Shown here one piece after another: positions 15,802 to 24,774 of a stretch of DNA of 64,000 nucleotides. Position 1 is the first letter of the stretch; each line of letters begins with the position of its first letter. The stretch covers positions 644,590 through 708,589 of the forward strand of contig NZ_FONV01000004.1 of NCBI RefSeq assembly GCF_900113015.1. Direction: 5' to 3'. Origin of the DNA: Actinoplanes philippinensis (GTDB lineage: Bacteria; Actinomycetota; Actinomycetes; Mycobacteriales; Micromonosporaceae). The translations under genes and the position numbers were made by a program. The notes under the pieces are model-generated. The model ran no database searches. It was not told where the DNA came from and saw only the letters and a list, made by a program, of their open reading frames with translations.

Positions 15802-17674
15802 CGGTCTTCAGCGAGGCCAGCGTCTGAGAGCGGTCGCCGCCGCCGTCGTGGCAGAGCAGGATCTGGCCGGGCCGGGCAGCCAGCATCCGGTTGGTGATCT
15901 GGGCGACGCCGGGCTGTGCCCAGTCGCGCGGGTCGTTCGTCCAGTCCATCGGGATCACCCCGCTCTGCGAGACCGTCTCGGACAGCCCCTTGGACCACGC
16001 GCCGCCGGGCGCCCGGAACAGGCTCGGAGCGTACCCCGTGGTGCTGTAGATCTTGTCCTGCGCCCGGTGGATCTCCTTGCGCATCTTGTTGAGCGGCAGA
16101 TCGGCCACGTCGATCGGGTGGCTCCAGGTGTGATTGGCGATCTGGTGCCCGTCGGCGGCGACGTCCTTGGCGGTCGCCTCGTGGCCGAGGACCTGGTTGC
16201 CGATCATGCAGAACAGCGCCGGCACGTGGTGCTTCTCCAGCAGCCGCAGGATCTGCGGGGTCCAGACCGGGTGCGGGCCGTCGTCGATGGTCAGCGCGAT
16301 CGCGTCGGCCGGGAACGGGTCGCCCGGGACCACCTTGCGGAAGTCCTTCAACGTATGCACCGGGACCGTCATCACCGGGGTCGTGGGGTGCGGCGTGGTC
16401 GGCTTCGGCGCCGCCGACTGGCCGGGCTGCGGCTCACTGACCTGCACGTTCGGCTTCTGGGCGGCCTCCGGCTCGCCACGGCGGGCCAGGGCGGCGATCG
16501 TGCCGCCGATCAGAGCCACACCGGCGGCGGCGGGGATCGCCCGGAGAAGGCCCCGGCGGGAGACAGGCTTCTTCCCCGGGGGTACGACGACAGGCGCCAC
16601 CCGCGCCGGCGGGATCGCGATGGTCGGCTCGGAAGGCGGCGGGGCGACCGTCGGCGCGGATCGGGGCGCGGGCACCCGGGGCAGAGCGACCGTCGACTCG
16701 GACGTCGGCTGCGGCGCCGGCTCGGGTGGCGGCGGCAGGGCGACCGTCGGCTCGGCGGGCGGCCGGGGTGACAGCGGCAGAGCGACCGTCGGTTCCGCGG
16801 GCGGCCGGGGCGGCAGCGGCAGTGCCACCTTCGACTCCGGGGCGGGCGGGGACACCCGGCCGGCCGGCAACGAGACCTGCGCGTCCGGCGAGAGCCGGGG
16901 CCTGGGCAGCGCGACCGTCGGATCGGCCCCGGCGGAGATCACCGTGGTCGGTTCGGACTCGTCCGCCGCTGCCGCGGCCGCCGCTGCCGCGGCAACCCCC
17001 GCAGCGGATACGAAGACCGTCTTCTCGTCGTCCTCCCCCGCTGTCGCCTCGCCGTTCTCCTCCGCAGCTTTCCCATCGGCGACGAAGACCGTCTTCTCGT
17101 CGGTCTCCCCCGCCGCCGCCTCGCCGTTCTCCTCCGCGGGCCGCTCGCCGTCCTTCTCCGCGGCCTCCCCACCGGAGACGAGGACCGTCTTCTCGTCGGT
17201 CTCCTCCGGCGCCGCTTGCCCCGCGGAGACGACGACCGTCTTCTCGTCGTCCTCCGCGCCTTCGAGAGTCTCCGTTGCGGCTTCCTCCACCACTTCGGTT
17301 TCGGAGACGACCACCGTCTTCTCGTCGCCGTCCCCCGCAGGCAAAGTCACCGTCGCTTCGGACCCGTCCTCTTCCGGGTTACCCGCCTCCGGGGCACTTG
17401 GCTCCGGGGTGGCCGCTCCCGGGGTGGCCGCGGACAGGTCAGCCGTCGGTTCGGCGGTCTCCCCGGCGGGCAGGGTGACCGTGGGCTCACCGTCGCCGGG
17501 TTCGGTCAAGGCGACCGTGGGCTCAGCCGACTCGTCGACGTCGGCGGGTTCCGCGGGCGTGCTGCCCTGGGACGTGGGGGTGGGCTTATCGGCGTTCATC
17601 GGTGGGATTGTCGCGCCCACGGTCAAATCGGTCGTCATCTGTGTCTCAGCTGTGAGCCGCCGACGCCGACGCAT
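15752..17674 (-). CDS. Membrane-anchored NodB-type polysaccharide deacetylase with long Thr-repeat cytoplasmic tail
   Basis: The protein has 640 residues from ATG 17674, which follows AAGGGGG at good spacing. Residues 1-370 are acidic and low in complexity. About four copies of DEKTV[VLF]V[SA] are followed by many copies of EPTVALP-like motifs, with a ten-Ala run between them. A basic SRRGLLR then a hydrophobic helix (AIPAAAGVALIGGTIAAL) form one membrane anchor. The rest is an extracytoplasmic NodB deacetylase: IALTIDDGPHP (metal Asp pair), HTWSHP (metal His), FRAPGG and LCHDGGG. It probably deacetylates peptidoglycan or another N-acetylated glycan. The repeats place Val or Leu three residues after each Thr, which suits FHA recognition of phosphothreonine. 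Confidence 0.85.
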   Translation of the reverse strand: MRRRRRLTAETQMTTDLTVGATIPPMNADKPTPTSQGSTPAEPADVDESAEPTVALTEPGDGEPTVTLPAGETAEPTADLSAATPGAATPEPSAPEAGNPEEDGSEATVTLPAGDGDEKTVVVSETEVVEEAATETLEGAEDDEKTVVVSAGQAAPEETDEKTVLVSGGEAAEKDGERPAEENGEAAAGETDEKTVFVADGKAAEENGEATAGEDDEKTVFVSAAGVAAAAAAAAAADESEPTTVISAGADPTVALPRPRLSPDAQVSLPAGRVSPPAPESKVALPLPPRPPAEPTVALPLSPRPPAEPTVALPPPPEPAPQPTSESTVALPRVPAPRSAPTVAPPPSEPTIAIPPARVAPVVVPPGKKPVSRRGLLRAIPAAAGVALIGGTIAALARRGEPEAAQKPNVQVSEPQPGQSAAPKPTTPHPTTPVMTVPVHTLKDFRKVVPGDPFPADAIALTIDDGPHPVWTPQILRLLEKHHVPALFCMIGNQVLGHEATAKDVAADGHQIANHTWSHPIDVADLPLNKMRKEIHRAQDKIYSTTGYAPSLFRAPGGAWSKGLSETVSQSGVIPMDWTNDPRDWAQPGVAQITNRMLAARPGQILLCHDGGGDRSQTLASLKTVIPALQAQGLKFVALR

Positions 17675-17897
17675 TCCGCACCCCCTTCGCACCCGCCCAA
17701 CCTGCAGCGGAAACGACGAGTGATCATGCGAACACGACCCAGTCGGCGCACCCGCTCGACAACCACCCGGACAAACAACTTTAGTGGCATCCACCACACT
17801 CGGATCCGACGGGCGAATCGTGAGCCCGGGGCGGCGCCGTCCGCCGCCGGATGGCAGGCTCATGCCCCGTGATCGATGACCTTGTGCAGGACCGCCG

Positions 17898-19001
17898 ATG
17901 AGAGCGGTCATCGTCGCGGCGGCGATCGCGTTCCTCGTCTCCCTGTTCGGCACGCCGGTGGCGATCCGGGTCTTCACCGCGCTCAAGGCCGGCCAGCCGA
18001 TCCGCTCGCTGGGCCTCGCGTCGAACGAGGGCAAGAAGGGCACCCCCGCGATGGGCGGCGTCGCGTTCATCGTGGCGACCCTCGTCGGCTACGTGGCCGG
18101 ACACTTCGCGCTGACCACGCTGCCCGAGCGGCAGATCGCGCAGGAGCGGCCGACGATGACGGCTCTCGTCCTGCTCGGGCTGTTCGTGTTCTGCGGGGCG
18201 GTCGGGTTCCTCGACGACTTCCTGAAGGTCCGCAAACGCAACTCCGACGGCCTGTCCGCCAAGGGCAAGCTGCTCGGCCAGGCGATCGTCGGCACCGGCT
18301 TCGGCATCGCCGCGCTGACCATGGTGAGCACCAACGGCCAGACCGTGGTGAGTGAGAACATCTCGTTCATCCGGGACGTCGACTGGCTCAACGTCGGCAA
18401 GGTCGGCGCGGTGATCATGTTCGTCTTCGTGATCACCGCGATGTCGAACGGCGTGAACCTCACCGACGGCCTCGACGGCCTGGCCACCGGCGCGTCGGTC
18501 CTGGTGCTCGGCGCGTACGCCCTGATCGGTTTCTGGCAGTACCGGCACTGGTGCGCCGACGACACGTACGCCCGCGTCAACGACTACTGCTATCAGGTCC
18601 GTGATCCGCTGGAGATCGCCATGATCGCCGCCGCGGCGGCCGCCGCGTGCCTGGGCTTCCTGTGGTGGAACACGTCCCCGGCCCGGATCTTCATGGGCGA
18701 CGTGGGCGCGCTGGCGCTGGGCGCCCTGATCGGCGGCCTCGCGGTGGCCACCCGCACCACGCTGCTGTCGATCCTGATCGGTGGCCTCTTCTTCGTCATC
18801 ACGATCACCTGGGTGATCCAGATCGTCTCGTTCCGCACCACCGGCCGGCGCGTCTTCCGGATGGTCCCGCTGCACCACCATTTCGAGCTGGTCGGCTGGA
18901 GCGAGGTCAACATCGTGGTCCGTTTCTGGATCGTGGCCGGCGCCGGGGTGGCCGCGGGCCTGGGCCTGTTCTACTCGGACTTCCTCGCGAACGCCGGATG
19001 A
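17898..19001 (+). CDS. mraY: MraY-family phospho-N-acetylmuramoyl-pentapeptide transferase, stand-alone copy
   Basis: The 367-residue integral membrane protein has ten or so hydrophobic helices and the MraY hallmarks [27 protein letters not shown] (metal/uridine-site Asp pair), [12 protein letters not shown] and the family-specific [10 protein letters not shown]. The reaction transfers phospho-MurNAc-pentapeptide from UDP to undecaprenyl phosphate to give lipid I. The normal mraY lies among mur and fts genes; none are here, so this is either a second copy or an unusually placed single one. An insertion of about 25 residues ([20 protein letters not shown]) lies in an external loop and contains two cysteines. 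Start ATG 17898 has only a weak ribosome site. Confidence 0.92.
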   Translation: MRAVIVAAAIAFLVSLFGTPVAIRVFTALKAGQPIRSLGLASNEGKKGTPAMGGVAFIVATLVGYVAGHFALTTLPERQIAQERPTMTALVLLGLFVFCGAVGFLDDFLKVRKRNSDGLSAKGKLLGQAIVGTGFGIAALTMVSTNGQTVVSENISFIRDVDWLNVGKVGAVIMFVFVITAMSNGVNLTDGLDGLATGASVLVLGAYALIGFWQYRHWCADDTYARVNDYCYQVRDPLEIAMIAAAAAAACLGFLWWNTSPARIFMGDVGALALGALIGGLAVATRTTLLSILIGGLFFVITITWVIQIVSFRTTGRRVFRMVPLHHHFELVGWSEVNIVVRFWIVAGAGVAAGLGLFYSDFLANAG

Positions 19002-19110
19002 GCCGCCACCTGGATCCGCCGTCAGAAAGTCCGGAACTCGGCATCGCCCGGGCATCCGGCATGTGATCCCCGTTCTCCCTGGCCAGGACCGATTTCATGA
19101 TCATCGTCAG

Positions 19111-19344
19111 TCAGCCATGCCGGCCTCGGCGCAGTCGGGGAACGGCGACGAAGAGGTAGGCGAGAGCGACCACCGGCCCGAGACCGGCGAGCATGGACAG
19201 CAGCAGCAGCCCTGTCCAGCCCCGCTTGCTCATCCCGCACGCCGTGAACTCGCCGGTGGACCGGCGGATCGCGTCGACGGATGCCACGATCCAGACCAGG
19301 GCGGGGATCGTCGAGCCGAGAAGCGCCACGGTGCCGGACTCCAT
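19111..19344 (-). CDS. Small two-helix membrane protein, PLDc_N-like
   Basis: The 77-residue protein starts at ATG 19344 after GAGGGAG. It has two hydrophobic helices (ALLGSTIPALVWIVASVDAI and TGLLLLSMLAGLGPVVALAYLFVAV) with the spacing W-V-A-S-x-D and SKRGWTGLLLLSM between them, as in the PLDc_N family found alone or at the N-terminus of cardiolipin synthases. No enzyme part is present. A longer frame reaching 19539 lacks support. It runs convergent to mraY. Confidence 0.7.
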   Translation of the reverse strand: MESGTVALLGSTIPALVWIVASVDAIRRSTGEFTACGMSKRGWTGLLLLSMLAGLGPVVALAYLFVAVPRLRRGRHG

Positions 19345-19531
19345 GCGCTCCCTCGGGTGTCGCTCGCCGAGCCGATCATCCCGTACGCCCGGCACCGCCT
19401 GGGCCGGAACCACGAAGTCGTGGTGTGCGATGGGCACGGTGCGCGGCCCCGGAGTGGGCCCCTCGCGAGCGGCGGCCGGCCGGCTGCGTGCGGCGCCCGA
19501 GAAGGCGGGGCATCGTGCCAGGATGTCGGGC

Positions 19532-20275
19532 ATGCACATCGACCAGTACGTCGCAACGCTGCGGGAGGACGGTGAGCGGCTAGCCGGGGTCGCCGGGCAG
19601 GCGGGGCTCGATGCGCCGGTTCCGCCCTGTCCCGGCTGGACGATCGCGGATCTGCTGCGTCATCTGGGCGGTGTCCACCGCTGGGCCACCGCCCACGTCG
19701 TCATGGAGCGCAAGGAGCACTTCTCCCGCGACGAGGAGCAGCAGTTCTTCCAGGCTCCGGCGGACGCGGCGCTGCTCGACTGGTTCCGGGAGGGCCACCG
19801 GGCGCTCACCGTTGCTCTCGCCTCCGCCGATCCGGAACTCGACTGCTGGACGTTCCTGCCCGCCGGGTCGCCGCGGGAGTTCTGGGCGCGGCGGCAGGCC
19901 CACGAGACCGCCGTGCACCGCGCCGACGCCGAGGCCGCGGTCGGCAGCCGCCCGCGGTGGGATCCGCGTTTTGCCGCCGACGGCATCGACGAGCTGCTCG
20001 ACGGCTTCTTCCGGCGCCGGCCGCAGCGGCTGGCCACCGACCCGCCGCTGCGCATGACACTGTGCGCCACCGACCTCCCGCGAGCCTGGACGATCAGGAT
20101 GGAGACCGATCGGTTGTACGTGGACCCCGGCGCCCAGCCGACCGGGCTGACCCTCACCGGCACCGCCTCCGACCTCTACCTGCTTCTGTGGAATCGCGCC
20201 GAGCCGCCCAGCGTCGAGGGCGATCCGGCGGCGTGGGAGTCCTGGCGCGCCAGAGCCACGGTCACCTGGGGCTGA
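19532..20275 (+). CDS. Maleylpyruvate isomerase-like mycothiol-dependent (DinB-type) enzyme
   Basis: The 247-residue protein has the actinobacterial TIGR03083-type layout. The DinB-like helical bundle opens with VPPCPGWTIADLLRHLGGVHRWA, where the His of the metal site is expected. The second metal residues lie in WARRQAHETAVHRADAE, and a small C-terminal sterol-carrier-like domain follows (VDPGAQPTGLTLTGTASDLYLLLWNR). Members use mycothiol in isomerisation or S-transfer reactions; the substrate is unknown. ATG 19532 follows AGGA at eight bases; an ATG three codons earlier is possible. The long upstream frame from 19193 is not supported. Confidence 0.8.
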   Translation: MHIDQYVATLREDGERLAGVAGQAGLDAPVPPCPGWTIADLLRHLGGVHRWATAHVVMERKEHFSRDEEQQFFQAPADAALLDWFREGHRALTVALASADPELDCWTFLPAGSPREFWARRQAHETAVHRADAEAAVGSRPRWDPRFAADGIDELLDGFFRRRPQRLATDPPLRMTLCATDLPRAWTIRMETDRLYVDPGAQPTGLTLTGTASDLYLLLWNRAEPPSVEGDPAAWESWRARATVTWG

Positions 20276-20311
20276 CAACCTCAGCTGTATACCGGGTATA
20301 TTACCGGGTAT
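20272..20311 (+). promoter_or_regulatory. Leaderless promoter and tandem PadR operators
   Basis: CTGACA (20272-20277) and TATATT (20297-20302) form a promoter with a 19-base spacer; the -10 ends seven bases before ATG 20310, so the mRNA is probably leaderless. ATACC-G-GGTAT at 20289-20299 is a palindrome repeated as TTACC-G-GGTAT at 20301-20311, with a 12-base period. The second copy includes the first two bases of the start codon. This fits autorepression by the PadR product. Confidence 0.65.
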
Positions 20312-20897
20312 GAGTATTCGGCACACCCTGTTGGCCCTGCTCAGCGAGGGTCCGAAGTATGGTTTGCAGTTGAGGCAGGAGTTCGAGGCCAGGACCGGGG
20401 AGGTGTGGCCGCTCAACGTCGGGCAGGTCTACACCACGCTCCAGCGCCTCGAACGCGACGGCCTGGTCGAGTCGGAGGGCGGCGGCAGCGGCGGGAAACC
20501 GCAGAACGCCTTCGCGATCACTCCCGCCGGCGCCGACGAGCTGACCGCATGGCTGCTCACCCCGCCGGACGTGGTCCCGCCACCCCGCGACGAGCTGGTC
20601 ATGAAGGTCCTGGTGGCCATGCGGGTCCCGGGCGTTGACCTGCCACAGCTGCTGCAGGCGCACCGGCGCCACCTCGTGCAGGCGATGCAGGAGTACACCA
20701 GGCTGAAGGCCGACCTCACCGACGCCGAGGTGGAGCTGGCCCTCGTCGTCGACTCGGAGCTGTTCCGCATCGAGGCGATCATCCGGTGGCTCGACATCGC
20801 GGACGCCCGGCTCGCCCGCCTGCCGGCCACGACCGCCGCCGACAAGCCGGCGTCCGCGCCCCGGGCCGGCCGCCGGATCGCGGGGATCCGGCGATGA
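20310..20897 (+). CDS. PadR-family transcriptional regulator
   Basis: The 195-residue protein has a winged helix (residues 1-85: HTLLALLSEGPKYGLQLRQEFEARTG, VGQVYTTLQRLERDGLVESEG) followed by a helical dimerisation part (ELVMKVLVAMR, RRHLVQAMQEYTRLK), the long PadR subfamily 1 form. It is the first gene of a three-gene operon; its TGA overlaps the ATG of the ABC ATPase gene. It very probably represses the exporter operon, including itself, through the tandem palindromes that cover its own start. Confidence 0.92.
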   Translation: MSIRHTLLALLSEGPKYGLQLRQEFEARTGEVWPLNVGQVYTTLQRLERDGLVESEGGGSGGKPQNAFAITPAGADELTAWLLTPPDVVPPPRDELVMKVLVAMRVPGVDLPQLLQAHRRHLVQAMQEYTRLKADLTDAEVELALVVDSELFRIEAIIRWLDIADARLARLPATTAADKPASAPRAGRRIAGIRR

Positions 20898-21619
20898 CCA
20901 CGATCCTCGAACTCCGCGGGGTGTCCAAGGTGCACGGGTCGGGTCCCACCGAGGTGCACGCGCTGCGCGAGATCGACCTGTCGGTGCGCGCCGGTGAGCT
21001 GGTCGCGGTGATGGGCCCCAGCGGTTCCGGCAAGAGCACCCTGCTCACCATCGCCGGCACACTGGAGGAACCGACCGCCGGCAGCGTCCTCGTCACCGGC
21101 CGGGAGGTGGCGGGGCTGTCCCGCAACGACCGTGCCCGGCTGCGCCGCCAGGCCATCGGGTACGTCTTCCAGGATTTCAACCTGCTGGCCGGGCTGACCG
21201 CCGTGGAGAACGTGGCGCTGCCGCTGGAGCTGGACGGCACTCCGGTCAAGGCCGCCCGGGCCGCCGCGTCGGCCGTACTCCGCAAGCTCGATCTCACCGA
21301 CCGCGCCCACCGCGATCCGGACGAGCTCTCCGGCGGTGAGCGGCAGCGGGTGGCCATCGCCCGCGCCGTCGTCGGGCAGCGCCGGCTGCTGCTGGCGGAC
21401 GAGCCCACCGGCGCTCTCGACTCGCTCAGCGGTGAGACGGTGATGCGGCTGCTGCGCCGCGCCGCGAACGACGGCGTGGCCTGCGTGGTGGTCACGCACG
21501 ACGCCCGGATGGCGTCCTGGGCCGACCGGGTGGTGTTCCTCCGGGACGGCCGGCTGGCCGACCAGACCACCCCGGGCCCCGGCCCGGAATCGCTGCTGGC
21601 GCCGGGCGACGCCCGATGA
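20894..21619 (+). CDS. ABC transporter ATPase, MacB/LolD type
   Basis: The 241-residue ATPase has Walker A GPSGSGKST, Q-loop FQDFNLL, signature LSGGERQR, Walker B LLLADEPTGALD and switch His in VVTHD. The ADEPTGALD form and its FtsX-like partner place it in the MacB family, which exports peptides, lipids or drugs by mechanotransmission rather than by transport through the membrane domain. Its ATG overlaps the padR stop and its own TGA overlaps the permease ATG, giving tight coupling. Confidence 0.93.
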   Translation: MTTILELRGVSKVHGSGPTEVHALREIDLSVRAGELVAVMGPSGSGKSTLLTIAGTLEEPTAGSVLVTGREVAGLSRNDRARLRRQAIGYVFQDFNLLAGLTAVENVALPLELDGTPVKAARAAASAVLRKLDLTDRAHRDPDELSGGERQRVAIARAVVGQRRLLLADEPTGALDSLSGETVMRLLRRAANDGVACVVVTHDARMASWADRVVFLRDGRLADQTTPGPGPESLLAPGDAR

Positions 21620-24021
21620 GCCGCAACGGTGGCCTGCCCGCGCGGCGCGCGATCGTCCGCTGGGCGCTGCGACTGTTCCGCCGCGAGTGGCGTCAGCAGA
21701 GCGCGGTGCTGACGCTGCTCGCCGTCGCCGTCACGGCGGCCGTCCTCGCCGTGTCCGCCGGCTATCACGCGGCCCCGCCCGCCGGCGCCGCCTTCGGCAC
21801 CGCCCGCCAGTCGCTCACCCTGCGGGCCACCGGCGACCGGCCGCTGGACGTGCAGGTCGCGCAGGCACGCGACTGGTTCGGCGCCGTCGACGTCATCGGA
21901 CACACCGACCTGCCGATCCCCGGTTCGGTGGACACGGTGCAACTTCGCAGGCAGGACCCCCATGGGCGGTACGGCGCGCCGATGCTCCACCTACGGGACG
22001 GCCGCTACCCCGCCGAACCCGGCGAGGCCGCGGTCACCGTCGACGTCGCAGCACGCCTGCAGACCCGCATCGGCGGCCGGCTGACCCTCGACGGCCGGTC
22101 CTGGACGGTCGTCGGCACCGTCGAGAACCCGGGTGACCTGCGCGCGCGGTTCATCCTCGACGCGCCCTCGTCGAGCATCCCGCCGCAGTCGGTCACGGTG
22201 CTCGTCGACGCCCCCGCGGACCGGTTCGACCAGTTCCGGGCCGAGCACGGCCACCCGGCGTACGCGCTGCGCCCCTCGCTGGTCTGGGCCGAGGCGGCCG
22301 CCGGCGTGTTCAGTGTGTTCACGGTCGGCATGCTGCTCATCTGCCTGATCGCCGCGGCCGGGTTCGCCGTCGTCGCCCATCGCCGGCAACGTCAGCTCGG
22401 GCTGCTCGCCGCGATCGGCGCCACCCCGCGGCACCTGCGGCTGGTGCTGCTGGCGCACGGCGCCACGGTCGGCGCCGCCGCGGCCGTGCTCGGGACGCCG
22501 CTGGGTGTGCTGGCCTGGTTCGCCGTCGCTCCCCGGTTCGAGACGGCGGCCGGTCACCGGATCGGCGCGCTGGACCTGCCGTGGGTTCAGATCACCGTCG
22601 CCGTCCTGCTCACCATCGTGGCCGCCACCGCGGCGGCCTGGCGGCCGGCACACACGGCGGCCCGGCTCCCGGTCACGCTCGCGCTGTCCGAGCGTCCGCC
22701 GAGGCCCTCGCGGGTACGCCGTTCGGCCGCCGCCGCGGGCGGGTTCGTCCTCCTGGGCGTCGTGGCGTTGCGGCTGGTGCAGAGCAACCGGCCCACCGAC
22801 GGCGACGCGCTGGAGATCGGTGACGTGGCACTGGTCGTCACCGGCACGCTCGCGATCGGCTTCGCGCTGCTGTCGATCGGGCCGGCGGCGATCCGGACGC
22901 TCGCGGCAACCGCCGCCCGGCTCCCGGTCGCCGCCCGGCTGGCGCTGCGCGATCTCGCCCGCCACCAGGCACGATCCAGCGCAGCGCTGGCCGCGATCAG
23001 CGTCGCGCTGGCCATCCCCGCCGCGATCGTGATCGGCGCGCGAGCCCTGGAACCGGATCCGGCCACCGGCAACCTCTCCGACCGGCAGGTGCTGCTGCGG
23101 CTGGACTCCCCCGGCCCGCGGGTGCCCGACCGCGACCCGGCCCGGATCGAGGCGATCGAGGCGCGGGTCCGGCAGTGGACGGCCTCGCTGGGCGACCCGG
23201 TCGTCATCCCGCTCGACGTCGCGATCGATCCGGGCGAGACCCCGTCCACCGACGCGCCGGACGTCCCGGCCGGCCGGACCGCTGCCGGCGCCGCATCCGG
23301 ATCACCGGCGGTCGTCATCACACCGGAGCTGCTGCGCCTGTACGGGGTGGACCCCACCGGCGTCGACCCGGCCGCCGACGTGCTCACCTCCGCGCCCGCT
23401 CCCGGCGGGTCATGGCCGCCCGGCACGGTCACGCGGCCGTTGCCCGAACCGGGTTTCCGGTCGCTGCCCCACACCCTGCTCACCCCGGCGGCGCTGCAGC
23501 GCAACGGCTGGATTCCGGTACGGACCGGCTGGCTCGTCGAGACGGCCGAGCCGTTGACCGGACGGCAGCTGGCCGGCGCCGCGGAGTTCGCCGGTGCCGC
23601 GGGCCTGACCGTCGAGGAGCGCGATCAGGGTGACGACCTGCAGGCGCTGCGAGCGATCACGACCGCGGCCGGGGCGCTGCTCGCGCTCGTGATCCTCGCC
23701 GTGACCGTCGGCCTGATCCGCGCCGAAGCGGCCGGTGACCTGCGCACCCTGACCGCGGTGGGCGCGACCCGCCACATCCGGCGCGCCCTGACCTCGGCGA
23801 CCGCGGGCGGGCTCGCGCTGCTCGGCGCGCTGCTGGGCATCGGCGCCGCGTACACCGTCATCCTGGCCGGTTCCTCCGCCGAACAGCTCCGCGAGCTGGC
23901 ACGCGTACCCCTCGCCGATCTGACCGTGATCGCCGTCGGCGTGCCGCTGGCCGCCGCCGCGCTGGGCTGGCTGCTCGCCGGCCGCGAGCCGAGATCCCTG
24001 GCACGGGTACGCCTGGAGTAG
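21616..24021 (+). CDS. FtsX-like ABC permease
   Basis: The 801-residue protein has about ten membrane helices arranged as in actinobacterial double FtsX permeases. There is one N-terminal helix (VLTLLAVAVTAAVLAVSAGY), a large extracytoplasmic domain, a group of three to four helices near 230-370, further helices near 390-480, a second external domain, and a final group of three (about 690-790). The segment QLGLLAAIGATPRHLRLVLLAHG is a typical FtsX coupling region, repeated as RTLTAVGATRHIRRALTS. It works with the preceding ATPase. The substrate is unknown; PadR control suggests a toxic small molecule or peptide. Confidence 0.9.
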   Translation: MSRNGGLPARRAIVRWALRLFRREWRQQSAVLTLLAVAVTAAVLAVSAGYHAAPPAGAAFGTARQSLTLRATGDRPLDVQVAQARDWFGAVDVIGHTDLPIPGSVDTVQLRRQDPHGRYGAPMLHLRDGRYPAEPGEAAVTVDVAARLQTRIGGRLTLDGRSWTVVGTVENPGDLRARFILDAPSSSIPPQSVTVLVDAPADRFDQFRAEHGHPAYALRPSLVWAEAAAGVFSVFTVGMLLICLIAAAGFAVVAHRRQRQLGLLAAIGATPRHLRLVLLAHGATVGAAAAVLGTPLGVLAWFAVAPRFETAAGHRIGALDLPWVQITVAVLLTIVAATAAAWRPAHTAARLPVTLALSERPPRPSRVRRSAAAAGGFVLLGVVALRLVQSNRPTDGDALEIGDVALVVTGTLAIGFALLSIGPAAIRTLAATAARLPVAARLALRDLARHQARSSAALAAISVALAIPAAIVIGARALEPDPATGNLSDRQVLLRLDSPGPRVPDRDPARIEAIEARVRQWTASLGDPVVIPLDVAIDPGETPSTDAPDVPAGRTAAGAASGSPAVVITPELLRLYGVDPTGVDPAADVLTSAPAPGGSWPPGTVTRPLPEPGFRSLPHTLLTPAALQRNGWIPVRTGWLVETAEPLTGRQLAGAAEFAGAAGLTVEERDQGDDLQALRAITTAAGALLALVILAVTVGLIRAEAAGDLRTLTAVGATRHIRRALTSATAGGLALLGALLGIGAAYTVILAGSSAEQLRELARVPLADLTVIAVGVPLAAAALGWLLAGREPRSLARVRLE

Positions 24022-24034
24022 CGCCCGGGGCAGG

Positions 24035-24733
24035 TCACGGCCGGGGCAGGGTGAGCATCGCGTCGAGGTGGCGCCGGCGGACCAGGCCCTCGATCCGCTG
24101 GGCGTCGGCGGAGCGGCCCTGCTTGGCCAGCAAGCGCGCCTGGATCAGCTCGGTCACGTAGATCTCGTTGATGATCTCCGTGGTCGGCTGTGGCTGCAGC
24201 GCGTTCATCTGCAGCGTCAGGGCCTCGGTCAGCGCGGACTGCGCCTCGTCGAGCTCCACGCCCGCCTCGGCGCGGGCGTGCGCGAACATGCGCAGGGTCC
24301 GGGCCAGCTCATCGGCGCGGACGGCGAGCGGGCGGGCATCGGGGCCCTGGCTGCGGCGGGTCTCCACCGCCGCGCGGCTGACCTCCACCGCGCGGTCCAG
24401 TTGCCCGTCGTCGCCGAGCACACCGGCGAGCGTCTGCAGGGTGCCGGCCAGCGGCACCCTGCACTGCGGGCCCAGGGCCTGGAAGATCGTGACAGCGCCG
24501 GACAGCACGTCGGCCGCCTCCCGCCGGCGCCCCAGTTTGGCCAGGCAGAGCCCGACATTGTTCAGGTCGGCGGCGATCGCGAGGCTGAGCTGGGGATCGT
24601 CCGGCCGCTTCTGCAGCTCCTTCTGCCGCTCGGCGATCCGGGCCGCGAACCCGGCCCGCGCCTGCTCGAACCGTCCTTCCGTGAAGCAGGTCTCCGGATC
24701 GGACGAGCGCTTGAACGGATTCCACGACGCCAT
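24035..24733 (-). CDS. TPR-like repeat protein of unknown function
   Basis: The 232-residue soluble protein has helical repeats resembling TPR units (LAIAADLNNVGLCLAKLGRRREAADVLSGAVTIF, LAGTLQTLAGVLGDDGQLDRAVEVSRAAVETR). It has no signal, membrane segment or catalytic motif. It is probably a scaffold or partner-binding protein. It is convergent with the permease gene (13-base gap). ATG 24733 lies six bases after TATATT on the same strand, so its mRNA is probably leaderless. Confidence 0.75.
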   Translation of the reverse strand: MASWNPFKRSSDPETCFTEGRFEQARAGFAARIAERQKELQKRPDDPQLSLAIAADLNNVGLCLAKLGRRREAADVLSGAVTIFQALGPQCRVPLAGTLQTLAGVLGDDGQLDRAVEVSRAAVETRRSQGPDARPLAVRADELARTLRMFAHARAEAGVELDEAQSALTEALTLQMNALQPQPTTEIINEIYVTELIQARLLAKQGRSADAQRIEGLVRRRHLDAMLTLPRP

Positions 24734-24739
24734 CGGGCA

Positions 24740-24745
24740 AATATA
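24740..24745 (-). promoter_or_regulatory. -10 element of the TPR gene, leaderless
   Basis: On the minus strand TATATT ends six bases before ATG 24733, inside an AT-rich patch (AATATATAGA). No ribosome site is seen. The pattern matches several other genes of the window. Confidence 0.5.
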
Positions 24746-24774
24746 TAGACGTCAGTCAACGGGCGGAGGCGTCG

